Positions 1-9,334 of a stretch of DNA of 51,676 nt are shown one piece after another. The notes below the pieces were generated by a model. The model was given only the letters and a program-made list of their open reading frames with translations, had not been told where the DNA came from and did not search any database. The stretch covers positions 22,986 to 74,661 of the forward strand of contig PXUB01000019.1 in the NCBI GenBank assembly GCA_003009755.1. The letters are read 5' to 3'. Made by a program: the position numbers and the translations under genes. How positions within the stretch are numbered: position 1 is the stretch's first letter; each line of letters begins with the position of its first letter. The DNA is from Thermoplasmatales archaeon SW_10_69_26 (lineage in GTDB: Archaea; Thermoplasmatota; SW-10-69-26).

Positions 1-2
1 TG

Positions 3-1376
3 GGGTTCCTGCTTGATCAAGCCGGCAACGACACCTACAACGCCGGCAGCGGTGGCACGAACGGCGGCGGCGACGGGGGCGTGGGGTTCCTGCTCGATCA
101 AGCCGGCAACGACACCTACACCGCCGGCAGCTCTAGCACGAACGGCGGCGGCTACCGCGGCGTTGGGTTGTTGCTCGACGCGGCTGGCACGGACCAATAC
201 GAGGATCCCGAGGTCCCCGGCGGCTCGTGCCAGGACTGCTCCCTCGTGCCCAAGGGCACCCTCGGCGCGCAGGTGGACAGCGACGACCTGCCCGACCCAT
301 CTGCCGCGGATTGCGTCCCCCACCCGCCGATTCGGATCACCGAGAACCAGGGCCTCAACGGGTTCATCCTCGGCCTCGAACCGGCCACCGGCGAACCCAT
401 CTATCGACCCGGCAGCGGCGTCACGGCTGGCGAGGGCACCCAGGAGGACCCGTACGTGATCGAAGGATGGTGCATCGCGGCCGGCTCCTCGGGAATTGGT
501 ATCAGTGGAACGAGCGCGCACGTTGTCATCCAAGACAACGTCATCACAGGACACGATCTCGGGGTGGAGCTGGATGGAGCCGAGAACGTAACCATCCACA
601 ACAACGCCATCACCGACAACGGCGACGGCGTGGTCCTGTCGGGGTCCAGCGACTACGTGGTGGAGAACAACGCCATCACCGACAACAGCTACGGCGTGCG
701 CCTGTCCGAGTCCAGCGACAACGCGGTGCAAGACAATACCATCACCGACAACGGCGACGACGGCGTGCGCCTGTCCGACTCCAGCGACAACGCGGTGCAG
801 GACAACACCATCACCAACAACGGCTTGGACGGCTTGGTCCTGTCCGACTCCGGCGACAACGCGGTGCAGGACAACACCATCACCCACAACGGCTTGGACG
901 GCTTGGTCCTGTCGGGGTCCAGCGACAACGCGGTGCGGCACAACACCATCACCAACAACGACGACGGCGTGCGCCTGTCCGACTCCAGCGACAGCAACGT
1001 GGTGGAGAACAACACCCTCACCGACAACGGCGACGGCGTGCGCCTGTCCGAGTCCAGCGACAACGCGGTGCAGGACAACACCATCGCCGACAACTACGAC
1101 GACGGCGTGGACATGTTCGGCTCCGGCGACAACGCGGTACGGGACAACACCATCACCAACAACGAGGACACCGGCCTCTACGCCGTGAACCTCGACGAGC
1201 CCGTGGACGCCACCGACAACTGGTGGGGCCACGAGACCGGGCCCAGCGGCGGCGAAGAGGACTGCACGACCGGCGAAACCGCCGACGGGCAAGGCGACAC
1301 GATCACGACAAGCAACGCCGAGGTGTGCTTTGCCCCGTGGCGAACCAGCCCGAACCCCGACGCGGGCGCAGGCTAA
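3..1376 (+). CDS. Secreted-type right-handed beta-helix (NosD-like) repeat protein, 5' end outside window
   Basis: The frame is open from the first bases, so the gene starts before the window; 457 codons are seen. The N-terminal part has short repeats of the type GFLLDQAGNDTY followed by a Gly/Asn/Thr-rich linker, three times. From about residue 160 to 420 there are some ten repeats of about 23 residues with the pattern NAVQDNTITDNGDGVRLS, typical of PbH1/NosD parallel beta-helices. These usually sit on cell-surface or secreted proteins that bind carbohydrates or other surface ligands. A short Cys-containing C-terminal segment follows and no C-terminal membrane anchor is visible. The substrate cannot be told. 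Strong repeat identity at DNA level suggests recent repeat expansion. Confidence 0.8.
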   Translation, partial: GFLLDQAGNDTYNAGSGGTNGGGDGGVGFLLDQAGNDTYTAGSSSTNGGGYRGVGLLLDAAGTDQYEDPEVPGGSCQDCSLVPKGTLGAQVDSDDLPDPSAADCVPHPPIRITENQGLNGFILGLEPATGEPIYRPGSGVTAGEGTQEDPYVIEGWCIAAGSSGIGISGTSAHVVIQDNVITGHDLGVELDGAENVTIHNNAITDNGDGVVLSGSSDYVVENNAITDNSYGVRLSESSDNAVQDNTITDNGDDGVRLSDSSDNAVQDNTITNNGLDGLVLSDSGDNAVQDNTITHNGLDGLVLSGSSDNAVRHNTITNNDDGVRLSDSSDSNVVENNTLTDNGDGVRLSESSDNAVQDNTIADNYDDGVDMFGSGDNAVRDNTITNNEDTGLYAVNLDEPVDATDNWWGHETGPSGGEEDCTTGETADGQGDTITTSNAEVCFAPWRTSPNPDAGAG

Positions 1377-1643
1377 CCCGACCCGGGCCGGCAACGAACA
1401 CGGCTCCCGTCTGCGTCCGGCGCAGCCGATGGGCTCGGGTGCTCCCCGAGGCCAACGGTCGGGCAGCTGAATCCGCCCCCAGGCCGCGGGCGCACCCGTA
1501 CCCGCACGTGCCACGTTCTGGATCGCGCGGTGACCGGCTTCGATCACCGCCCCCTGGAGCACCGGGAACAGTCCAGTCGAAGGTTCGAACCACGAACGAC
1601 GACCCCCATCGTTTGCTCCCGGCCATATGCGCTCGCCGCGAGG

Positions 1644-1880
1644 GTGCACCTGGACGTGTTCACGCCGTTCCGGAACGGGTGGGTGAACGAGGTGGGCTCG
1701 GTCCCGCTCCGCGTCGACAGCCACTACGCTCCCGACCGCAGCATCGAGGGGGACAGCGCACAGGTCAGCGTGCGGGCGAAGGCCAAGGGGTTGCACGTGC
1801 CCGGGCCGGGGCTGGGGCTGGCGGGGCTGGCGCTCCTCGCGACGGCGGCCGCCGTGCATCGACGCGCCCGACCGCGGGGT
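1644..1880 (+). pseudogene. Remnant of a surface-protein C-terminus with a sorting-tail-like anchor
   Basis: In one plus frame this stretch reads like real protein: a beta-rich segment (roughly VHLDVFTPFRNGW then VRAKAKGLH), followed by VPGPGLGLAGLALLATAAA and a basic HRRARPR end. That is the layout of an archaeal cell-surface C-terminal anchor: Pro/Gly motif, one hydrophobic helix, Arg cluster. No stop follows; the frame runs on antisense to the kinase gene, and no complete gene lies upstream in the 1377-1643 gap. I read it as the tail of a decayed gene, perhaps once part of the beta-helix protein or a neighbour. Chance similarity in high-GC DNA is possible. Confidence 0.35.
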
Positions 1881-1937
1881 CGGGCGGGCTCGATGGGGTC
1901 CACCCGAGCGGCGATCGTCGCCTGGATCGCCCAGCGC

Positions 1938-2954
1938 TCAGGCGGCGCCGGGATCCCCGGATGCGTCGCCGGCCGTGGGCGATGCAGGCAACGCGATCGT
2001 GAACGTGGCCCCGCCGCCGGGCGTCTCCTCGTAGCCGAGCTGGCCGTCGGCCTCCGCGACGATGCGCCGGGTGATCGCCAGGCCCAGCCCCGTGCCGGAG
2101 GCCTCGGCTCGGGCCGGCGAGAAGCGGTCGAACAGTTCCCCGCGTCGGTCGGCGGGCAGGCCGGGGCCGTGGTCGACGACGGCCACGCGAACGGGGTCCC
2201 CGTCACGGAGTCGGACCGTGACGGTTCCCCCGCTGGGGCTGAACTTGATGGCGTTGTCGACGAGGTTCTCGAGGGCGCGGTCGACGAGGGGCGAGGTTCG
2301 CACGGACAGCGTTTCCGGGGCCTCGACATCGGCCTCGACATCGACGTCGACCCCATGGTGCGCGCGGTGGGCCGCGAGGCCGTCCACGACCCGGCGGGCG
2401 GTGGCGACGAGGTCGACGGCCTCGGCTTCGCGGTCTTCGCCGTCGAGCCGGGAGTACAACAGGGTCGTGTCGATCAGCTCGTCGGCCTGATCGAGCGCGG
2501 TCTCGGCGCTCGTCACGTGGTCGGCTTGGCCCTCCTCGTGCTCGTGCAGCTGGAGGTGGCCGCGGGCCACGGTCAGGTGGTTGCGGACGTCGTGGGAGAG
2601 GACGTCGAGCATGAGCTCTTGCGTGGCCAGCGAGTTCCGCAGACGCTCGCTGGCCTGCGAGAGCTGACGTGATTGGTGGGCGAAGAGGCCCGAGGTCCAC
2701 GCGAAGACGCCGCCGGCGAGCGCTAGCACGAAGGCCAGCTCGGGGATCTCCACCCACAGCGGATGGTGCTGACGGACGCCGGCCTCCCGTAGGACCCGCC
2801 AGACGATCATGAGCAGGCCGCCCAGCGCCAGTAGGAGGGCGACCGAGAACCGCAGCGAGCCTTTCCGGAGATAGGCGGCTGACGATCCCATCAGTCCCAG
2901 GCCGCCGACGACGTACAGGCCGGTTTCCACGAGGCTGAGCACGGCCGGGTTCAT
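1938..2954 (-). CDS. Membrane histidine kinase
   Basis: 338 residues. Three hydrophobic segments fill about residues 5-90, with no clear sensor domain after them. A dimerisation/phosphoacceptor helix follows with H121 in the motif LSHDVRNHL. The ATPase domain is complete: N box ENLVDNAIKF near residue 230, G1 DHGPGLP, G2 GTGLGLAI. It should autophosphorylate and pass phosphate to a receiver protein, but no receiver gene lies directly beside it; the nearest are the N-terminal receiver of the 1514-residue protein and the small regulators near 9-10.7 kb. It begins inside the last codons of the upstream membrane gene (4-nt overlap), so the two are translated together. Confidence 0.9.
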   Translation of the reverse strand: MNPAVLSLVETGLYVVGGLGLMGSSAAYLRKGSLRFSVALLLALGGLLMIVWRVLREAGVRQHHPLWVEIPELAFVLALAGGVFAWTSGLFAHQSRQLSQASERLRNSLATQELMLDVLSHDVRNHLTVARGHLQLHEHEEGQADHVTSAETALDQADELIDTTLLYSRLDGEDREAEAVDLVATARRVVDGLAAHRAHHGVDVDVEADVEAPETLSVRTSPLVDRALENLVDNAIKFSPSGGTVTVRLRDGDPVRVAVVDHGPGLPADRRGELFDRFSPARAEASGTGLGLAITRRIVAEADGQLGYEETPGGGATFTIALPASPTAGDASGDPGAA

Positions 2955-3274
2955 CCTTGGGCCTCCTCGAGGGGGGTCTCCGCGTCCGGCATGCCGCGGG
3001 CGATGCCCCAGACGCTCAGGGGGAACAAGAGCGCGGCGACGCCGCCGACGGTCAGTTGGATCAGGCGGGCGCCGGATCCGAGGAGATCGGTGAGGTTCAT
3101 GGTCAACCGGCCGGCGAACAACAGGAAGGCCAGGCTCAGCCCCAGCCAGCCCAGCCGGGAGCCGAGCAGCCGCGAGTCGGCCTCGATGAAAAGCAGGAAG
3201 ACGATCAGGGCCGCGACGACGCTGGTGGAGATGCAGGCAACGACGAGACCGTGGACGAGTTGCGTCAGCGCCAT
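2951..3274 (-). CDS. Small multi-pass membrane protein, partner of the histidine kinase
   Basis: 107 residues with three or four hydrophobic segments and a short acidic tail. No family is recognised with certainty. The stop overlaps the start of the downstream histidine kinase by 4 nt. Archaeal kinases are often paired with small membrane proteins like this, and a second such pairing is seen at 11472-12012 in this window. A role as sensory or membrane partner of the kinase is inferred from position only. Confidence 0.7.
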   Translation of the reverse strand: MALTQLVHGLVVACISTSVVAALIVFLLFIEADSRLLGSRLGWLGLSLAFLLFAGRLTMNLTDLLGSGARLIQLTVGGVAALLFPLSVWGIARGMPDAETPLEEAQG

Positions 3275-3344
3275 CCGCCGGGCGTTCCTCGGGAAGGTGT
3301 TGATGAGGCTTTGGAAGTTGGAGGGTTGGCCTCGTCCTGCGCGT

Positions 3345-4085
3345 TCACCCCATGTACAACCCGCCGTTGACGTGGATCGTCTCCCCGGTCACATAGCTGG
3401 CTTGCTCGCTGGCGAGGAATCCGATCACGTCGGCGATCTCCTCGGGTTGACCCACGCGCCCCATCGGGATCGCCTCGCGGCGCTGTTGGCGTTTCTCCTC
3501 GGTATCGGAGGCGATCATGTCGGTCTCGATCGCGCCGGGACAGATCGCGTTCACCGTGACCCCGTGGGGACCCAGCTCGCGGGCCAGCGACTTCGTGAAC
3601 CCGAGCACGGCGGCCTTCGAGGAGCTGTAGTGGGTGCCGTGCTTGCTGCCGCGGACGCCCAGGATCGAGGAGAGGTTGACGATGCGGGCCGGCTGCTGGT
3701 CGACGAGGTGGTCGACGAGCGGCTTGGTGACGTTGAACGCGCCTTGCGCGTTGACCTCGACCACGCGTTCGTAGTCCTCGGGCTCGACCTCGTCGATCGT
3801 GGACCGGGGGTACATGCCGGCGTTGTTGACGAGCGTGTCGAGGTGCCCGAAGGCCTCCAGCGCGGCCTCGACCAGCTGGCGGGCCTGGTCGGGGTCGGCG
3901 ATGTCGGCCTGGTACAGCAGGGCTCGGCCGCCGGCGTCCTCGACGGCCTCGACGGTGGACCGGGCTCGGTCCTCGGCTTCGTGGTAGTGGACGACGACGT
4001 CGAACCCGTCCTCGGCCAGGCGGCGGGCGCTGGCGGCTCCGATGCCTCGGCTCGATCCCGTGACGAGGGCGGCGCGCGAACGCAT
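3345..4085 (-). CDS. Short-chain dehydrogenase/reductase (FabG-like)
   Basis: 246 residues from the ATG at 4085. The NAD(P)-binding motif TGSSRGIG lies near residue 10, NNAG near 88, the catalytic Ser in NLSS near 140, and the catalytic pair in YSSSK near 153-157. The C-terminus VTGETIHVNGG is typical of 3-oxoacyl-ACP reductase/glucose-dehydrogenase-type SDRs. It reduces a carbonyl or oxidises an alcohol with NAD(P); the substrate cannot be told. The upstream extension of this frame is antisense to the large sensor gene and is not coding. An A/T-rich TATA-like stretch (GCGTTTTTGCC, 4109-4119) lies about 25-30 nt before the ATG. Confidence 0.92.
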   Translation of the reverse strand: MRSRAALVTGSSRGIGAASARRLAEDGFDVVVHYHEAEDRARSTVEAVEDAGGRALLYQADIADPDQARQLVEAALEAFGHLDTLVNNAGMYPRSTIDEVEPEDYERVVEVNAQGAFNVTKPLVDHLVDQQPARIVNLSSILGVRGSKHGTHYSSSKAAVLGFTKSLARELGPHGVTVNAICPGAIETDMIASDTEEKRQQRREAIPMGRVGQPEEIADVIGFLASEQASYVTGETIHVNGGLYMG

Positions 4086-4151
4086 CGGGTCGACCAGTCC
4101 GCGGCGAGGCAAAAACGCCTTCGCTCGGGGGCGGCGCCGCGCCCGCGTGTG

Positions 4152-4173
4152 AAGGGACGAAGGCACGTCCCTT
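4152..4173. promoter_or_regulatory. Inverted repeat in the divergent SDR/sensor-kinase promoter region
   Basis: Arms AAGGGACG (4152-4159) and CGTCCCTT (4166-4173) form a perfect 8-bp inverted repeat with a 6-nt spacer. It lies between the divergent starts at 4085 and 4209, about 40 nt before the sensor kinase ATG, where its CCCTTTT end could be part of the promoter. An operator for a dimeric regulator is a reasonable guess; nothing proves it. Confidence 0.35.
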
Positions 4174-4208
4174 TTCAACGGTGAGCGAGGGAGGACGGTC
4201 AGGCGCCT

Positions 4209-7200
4209 ATGCCCTGGACGGAAGACGAGATCCGCGTCCTCCACATCGAGGACGATCCGAACTTCGCCGATCTGACGCAGGACTTCCTCGAGCGGGTGGC
4301 AGAGGACATCTCCGTGGTTTCCGTTCACCGGGGCCAGGATGGCTTCGAGGCGCTCGACGACAGCGTCGATTGCGTCGTCTGCGATTACGATCTGCCCGGC
4401 CTCACCGGGATCGAGGTGCTGGAGACGATCCGCGAGGCCCGGCCCGATCTGCCGTTCATCCTGTTCACGGGCAAGGGCAGCGAGGAGGTGGCCAGCGACG
4501 CGATCTCCTCGGGTGTGACCGACTACCTGCGCAAGGGGGGAGGCTCGGACCAGTTCGAGGTGCTCGAGAACCGGATCCGGAACGCCGTCGAGGCCCGACG
4601 GGCCGAGAAGGAGCTGGGCCATCGCAAGCAGGCGTTGGCTCGCGAGCGGTCGTTCATCGACCAGGCGCTCGACACGCTCGAGGACGTCTTCTACGTGGTG
4701 AACGAGGACGGCTCCCTCCGCCGGTGGAACGATCGCCTCCTCGAGGTGACCGGCTACACGGACGAGGAGATCGCCGACATGCACGTCGGCGACTTCTTCC
4801 CCGACGAGCACCGCAAGCGCGCGATGGCGGCCGTCGAGGAGGTCTTCGAGGTGGGCGAAGCCAGCCTCGAGGCGCCGTTGTTGACGAAGGACGGCGAGCA
4901 GATCCCGCACGAGTTCTCCGGAGCCTTGTTCGTGGGTCCCGAGGAGGAGGCCAAGGGGCTGGTCGGCGTCGGTCGCGACATCACCGAGCGCAAGCGTCGC
5001 GAGGAGGAGCTGGCGTCGTTCCAGCGCGCCGTCGAGCAGGCCGCCGACGGGATCGCTCTCCTCGAGAACGGCGAGTACATCTACGTGGACAAGACCCACG
5101 TCGAGATGTACGGCTTCGACGAGAAGGAGGACCTGCTGGGCGACACGTGGCGGCAGCTGTACGACGAGGAGGAGATCCGACGCCTCGAGGAGGAGGTGTT
5201 CCCGGTGCTGGCCGAGGAGGGCCGCTGGCGGGGCGACGTCGAGGGCACCCGGCCCGACGGGTCGACGTTCCCGGCCGAGCTCCAGTTGACGATCGTCGAC
5301 GACGGTCGGCTGGTGTGCGCCTGCCGGGACATGACCGAGCGTAAGGAGCAGGAGCGGCGCCTGCAGCGCCGGACGCGCCGGCTGGAGACCCTGATCAGCA
5401 ACCTGCCAGGCGTCGTGTACCGGTGCCGCAACGAGCGCGAGTGGCCGATGGTGCACGTCGGTGGCGAGTGCGAGGAGCTGACCGGCTACGAGGCCGAGGC
5501 CTTCGTCGACGGGGGGAAGCCGTGGAGCGCGATCATCCACGAAGAGGACCGCGAGCGGGTGTGGGAGGAGGTCCAGGCCAGCCTGGAGGCCGGCGAGCCC
5601 TTCGAGATCGAGTACCGCATCGTGACCGCCTCGGGAGAGACGCGCTGGGTCTGGGAGCGAGGCCGCGGCCTCGAGGACGAGGGCGGGTCCGTGGTAGCGC
5701 TGGAGGGGTTCGTGACCGACGTCACCGAGCGCAGGCGCGACAAGCGCCGGATCCAGCGACAGTCCCGTCGCTTCCAGGCCACGCTCGAGGATCCCAACAT
5801 CCTGGCTGGGCGCCTCGACGAGCGCGGCCACCTCAGGGAGGTCAACCAGAAGGCGCTCGAGTACATCGAGGCCGACCGCCACGAGGTCGTCGGTGAACCG
5901 ATCTGGGAGACCCCTTGGTGGGACGACGAAGAGACCCGTCGGGAGGTCGAGGCGCTGATCGCCAGTGCTGCCGAGGGCAACTTCGAGGAGTACGAGGCGT
6001 CCTCGACGAAGCCGAACGGCGAGACCTACCACGTGGAAGGCTTCGTGCGACCGGTCGAGAACGACGATGGCGAGGTCGTCTCGATCGTGATCTCGGCGCG
6101 CGACGTCACCGGGCGCAAGCAGCGAGCTCGGGCCCTGGAGGAGACCCAGCGGCGGTTGAAGCAGATCACCGCCCACATCGACGCGGCGGTCTGGTTGATG
6201 GAGACGGACACCGAGGCCTCCGGTCGGCCCGAGGTCCTCTACCTGGACGGCGCCGAGGAGGTCCTGGGCGTACCATCCGAGGAGGTCGAGGACCTCTCCA
6301 GCGTCCTCGGTCCCGTGCATCCCGACGACCGCGAGCGCGTGAGGCAAGCGTTGCAGGACAACTTCCCCGCCGAGGGCGAGTTCTCGATCGAGTACCGGGT
6401 CCTGGATGACGATGGGACGGTCAGGCACTTGCGGACGAAGGGCGCAAGAGCCGCGGAGGGCGAGGACCGGGTCCGGACCGCCGGGTTCACCTACGACGTC
6501 ACCGACATGCGAGAGACGCAGGCCGAGCTGGAGGAACGGCAGGTCCAACTGACCACGCTGTTGGAGACGGCTCCGACCATCCTGTTCTCGCTCGACGAGG
6601 AGGGCCGGTTTACGATGAGCACGGGCCAGGCCCTCGAAGCGCTGGGGCTCGAGCCCGGTGACATCGTGGGCGCCCACATCGAGGACGTGTACGGCGACGA
6701 TCCCCAGATCATGTCCAGCGTGGAGCGGGCGATGGCGGGCGAGAGGGTCGAAAAGCGTCTCGAATCCGGTGGCCGCTGGTGGGAGGTCCGCTGCCGTCCC
6801 ACCTACGACGACGGGGAGGTCGACGGTGTCGTCGGTGTCGCGGTCGACGTGACGCAAAGCCACCGCCAAGCCGAGGAGCTGGCGGAGACGAACCGCCGCC
6901 TGGAGGCGGTGTTGAACAGCGTCGACGCGGGGATCTTCATCAAGGACACCGAGGGGCGCTACCGGCTGATGAACGAGTCCGCTCGGGAGAAGTTCGACGT
7001 CGACGAGAGCCCGGTGGGTCGCAGCGACGAGGAACTGCTGTCCGAGGAGCTGGCCGAGCAGTGCCGTGCCAGCGACGAGCGGGTGATGGAGGACCGCGAG
7101 CAGGTGCAGGAGGAGGAGACGTTCCCGGGCCCGGATGGCCAGACGCGGACGCTGTTGACGACGAAGACGCCGCTCATCGACGAGGAGGGGGACCTGCAGG

Positions 7201-8753
7201 GCCTTTGCGGCATCTCCACGGAGATCACGGGCCGCCGGGAACGCCAGGAGGAGCTGGAGCTGAAGACCCGCGCCATGGAGGAGGCCCCGCTCGGTATCGT
7301 GCTGACCGATACGGAGGACGAGGACAACCCGATCCTCTACACGAACGAGCATTTCCAACAGATCACCGGCTTCACCGGGGAGGAGATCCTCGGGCGCGAT
7401 TGTCGGTTCCTCCAAGGCGAGAACACCGACCCGGACAAGGTGGAACGCATCCGCGAAGCGATCGAAGCGGGGGAACCGATCACCGTCGAGCTGAAGAACT
7501 ACCGAGCGGACGGCTCCAAGTTCTGGAACCGGGTCAGCATCGCTCCGGTGCACTCCCCCGACGGTGAGGCGACGAGCTTCATCGGGTTCCAACAGGACGT
7601 CACCGACCGCCGGGAGGCCGAGGAGCAGCTCCGTCGCAGCGAGCGGTCGCTTCGGGAGCTGTACGACACCACCTCCGATGCCGACCGCGATTTCGAGGAG
7701 AAGCTCGATGCGCTGTTGGCGATCGGCAACCGGCGGCTGGATCTGCCGTTCGGTTACCTAGCCGAGATCGATGTCGACGGCGGCTTGCACCGCATCCGCG
7801 CGGCCCACGGCGACCACGAAGGGTTGCAAGAGGGCGCCACCAACCCCCTGACCGAGACCTACTGCCGCAAGACGGTGGAACGAGGGGAGCTGGTGGCGCT
7901 TGCGGACGCCGGCGAGGATTACCGCGATGACCCGGCCGAGGAACGGTTCGGGTTGGGAGCCTACGCTGGCGCGCCCGTCCACGTCGACGGCGAGCTGTGG
8001 GGCACGGTCTGCTTCGCGGCCGACGAGCCGCGGGAGACCTCCTTCTCGGACGCCGAGCGCGTGTTCATGGACCTGGTCGCCCAGTGGATCAGCCACGAGC
8101 TCGAGCGCCGGCAACGCGAGGTCGAGCTGCGGGAGAAGAACGAGCGGCTCGACCAGTTCGCTTCGATCGTCAGCCACGACCTGCGGAACCCGTTGAACGT
8201 GGCCTCGGGCAACCTGGCGTTGGCTCAAGACGTCGATGACCTGGAGAGCCCCCGGCTGGAGACCGTCGAGGAGGCCCACGATCGGATGGCCACCCTCATC
8301 GAGGAGGTGTTGACGCTGGCGCGGGAAGGGGAGGACGCCGCCGAGCTGGAGGAGACCTCGCTTTCCGGGGCCGCGCAGACCGCCTGGGGGAACGTGGAGA
8401 CGAACGGAGGCCAGCTCGCCGTGCAGGGCGACCTCACCCTGGACGCCGACGAGAGCCGCCTGGTGCAGCTGCTGGAGAACCTCCACCGCAACGCGATCGA
8501 CCACGCCGGCCCGGCCCCGACCGTCGAGGTCGGTCTCACCGAGGACGGGTTCTACGTGGAGGACGACGGGCCAGGCATCCCCGAGGCCGAGCGCTCGAAC
8601 GTGATGGAGACCGGCTACTCGACCTTGGACGGGGGCACGGGCTTCGGGCTGGGCATCGTCCACCAGATCGCGGAGGCCCACGGCTGGTCGGTCGACATCG
8701 TCGAGGGACGAGACGGCGGCGCTCGCTTCGAGTTCACCGTCGACGAGGGCTGA
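4209..8753 (+). CDS. Giant hybrid sensor: receiver, eight PAS (last is LOV), GAF, histidine kinase
   Basis: 1514 residues, no membrane segments, so cytoplasmic. Residues 8-130 are a response-regulator receiver with acidic pocket E14-D16 and phospho-acceptor D59. Eight PAS domains start near 148, 268, 385, 515, 644, 782, 892 and 1020, most ending in the usual D(I/V)TxR motif. PAS8 has the LOV signature GRDCRFLQG with flavin-reactive C1065, followed by NYRADG, FWN and the Gln-containing FIGFQQD, so it should bind flavin and respond to blue light. A GAF domain spans about 1146-1305. The kinase has H1323 in VSHDLRNPL, N box NLHRNAIDH, G1 DDGPGIP and G2 GTGFGLG. The receiver at the front suggests it also takes phosphate from, or is controlled by, another kinase. 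The architecture resembles haloarchaeal bacterio-opsin-activator-type sensors. Confidence 0.93.
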   Translation: MPWTEDEIRVLHIEDDPNFADLTQDFLERVAEDISVVSVHRGQDGFEALDDSVDCVVCDYDLPGLTGIEVLETIREARPDLPFILFTGKGSEEVASDAISSGVTDYLRKGGGSDQFEVLENRIRNAVEARRAEKELGHRKQALARERSFIDQALDTLEDVFYVVNEDGSLRRWNDRLLEVTGYTDEEIADMHVGDFFPDEHRKRAMAAVEEVFEVGEASLEAPLLTKDGEQIPHEFSGALFVGPEEEAKGLVGVGRDITERKRREEELASFQRAVEQAADGIALLENGEYIYVDKTHVEMYGFDEKEDLLGDTWRQLYDEEEIRRLEEEVFPVLAEEGRWRGDVEGTRPDGSTFPAELQLTIVDDGRLVCACRDMTERKEQERRLQRRTRRLETLISNLPGVVYRCRNEREWPMVHVGGECEELTGYEAEAFVDGGKPWSAIIHEEDRERVWEEVQASLEAGEPFEIEYRIVTASGETRWVWERGRGLEDEGGSVVALEGFVTDVTERRRDKRRIQRQSRRFQATLEDPNILAGRLDERGHLREVNQKALEYIEADRHEVVGEPIWETPWWDDEETRREVEALIASAAEGNFEEYEASSTKPNGETYHVEGFVRPVENDDGEVVSIVISARDVTGRKQRARALEETQRRLKQITAHIDAAVWLMETDTEASGRPEVLYLDGAEEVLGVPSEEVEDLSSVLGPVHPDDRERVRQALQDNFPAEGEFSIEYRVLDDDGTVRHLRTKGARAAEGEDRVRTAGFTYDVTDMRETQAELEERQVQLTTLLETAPTILFSLDEEGRFTMSTGQALEALGLEPGDIVGAHIEDVYGDDPQIMSSVERAMAGERVEKRLESGGRWWEVRCRPTYDDGEVDGVVGVAVDVTQSHRQAEELAETNRRLEAVLNSVDAGIFIKDTEGRYRLMNESAREKFDVDESPVGRSDEELLSEELAEQCRASDERVMEDREQVQEEETFPGPDGQTRTLLTTKTPLIDEEGDLQGLCGISTEITGRRERQEELELKTRAMEEAPLGIVLTDTEDEDNPILYTNEHFQQITGFTGEEILGRDCRFLQGENTDPDKVERIREAIEAGEPITVELKNYRADGSKFWNRVSIAPVHSPDGEATSFIGFQQDVTDRREAEEQLRRSERSLRELYDTTSDADRDFEEKLDALLAIGNRRLDLPFGYLAEIDVDGGLHRIRAAHGDHEGLQEGATNPLTETYCRKTVERGELVALADAGEDYRDDPAEERFGLGAYAGAPVHVDGELWGTVCFAADEPRETSFSDAERVFMDLVAQWISHELERRQREVELREKNERLDQFASIVSHDLRNPLNVASGNLALAQDVDDLESPRLETVEEAHDRMATLIEEVLTLAREGEDAAELEETSLSGAAQTAWGNVETNGGQLAVQGDLTLDADESRLVQLLENLHRNAIDHAGPAPTVEVGLTEDGFYVEDDGPGIPEAERSNVMETGYSTLDGGTGFGLGIVHQIAEAHGWSVDIVEGRDGGARFEFTVDEG

Positions 8754-9207
8754 GACCGGCTGGCCGGCGGGGCCCGTTCAGTCCGCGCTGTAAGGACAAG
8801 AAACGGGGGGAACCACCAAGTACGCGAAGGGACGCCAGGGCACAACGGGGAGCAGCTGCCGTGACAACGCCGCCCGGCGGCGAGTCACAGGCCCTTCGTG
8901 GCCTTGGCGATCCTTCGTGTCCTTCGCACTTGCGGACGCTGCGACCGCCGCGAGCGGTGACCGCGATGACAGTGGGATCGAGATCGCCTCGCTTGGCCAT
9001 CGTCTCCTGGACCTCCCACCCGTTCATCCCGGGCATGTTGATATCGAGGAAGACGAGATCGGGCGGATCGGCGTCGGCCGCGTCGAGGAAGCTCTCTCCA
9101 TCCGGGTACGTTGCGACACGGTAGCCCTCCCCCTCGAGGGCTTGCCCGATCAGCGATCGGATGCCCTCTTCGTCGTCGACAACGCACACGAGGGGATCGT
9201 TGTTCAT
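8734..9207 (-). pseudogene. Truncated response-regulator receiver fused to repeat DNA
   Basis: Starts at the ATG at 9207 with a good ribosome site (GGAGATC). Residues 1-87 are a normal receiver: DD at 11-12, D55 in VFLDINMPG, and the Thr of IAVTARG. Then all similarity stops at about 8947; the alpha4-beta5-alpha5 part with the conserved Lys is missing. The rest of the 157-codon frame runs through degenerate repeat DNA and overlaps the end of the sensor kinase gene by 20 nt. It was probably once the partner of the decayed kinase at 9335-10221. It is unlikely to fold as a working receiver. Confidence 0.7.
8811..8933. repeat. Degenerate ACGAAGG-type inverted repeat
   Basis: The left part (8811-8843, plus strand) and the right part (8891-8933, minus strand) are both built from loose copies of (A/G)CGAAGG, CCAAGG and GACACGAAGG, in opposite orientation, with about 47 nt between. 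The right arm abuts the place where receiver homology ends. Similar short GAAGG-rich repeat sequences occur in the intergenic DNA of many environmental genomes. Its arrival probably truncated the receiver gene. Confidence 0.45.
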
Positions 9208-9334
9208 GGGAGATCTCCGCTGACCGCAGACAGCATCCCTTCTTCTCCCATTCCCCTCCGGATAAGCCTACCGCTAGGCCCACACCACTCCTGCCCGCGG
9301 CTCCGCTGTCCGATGGTCGTCCGGCAGAGGTCCC

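Noticed and set aside
1530-2672. A 380-codon plus-strand gene
   Set aside because: Most of it is antisense to a complete histidine kinase; only the part at 1644-1880 looks protein-like, and that is listed as a remnant.
4086-7592. A very long minus-strand frame (over 1100 codons) opposite the sensor kinase, continuous with the SDR gene
   Set aside because: It mirrors the codon structure of the plus-strand gene in GC-rich DNA, has no domain-like sequence, and the SDR start at 4085 with its own promoter box explains the real part.
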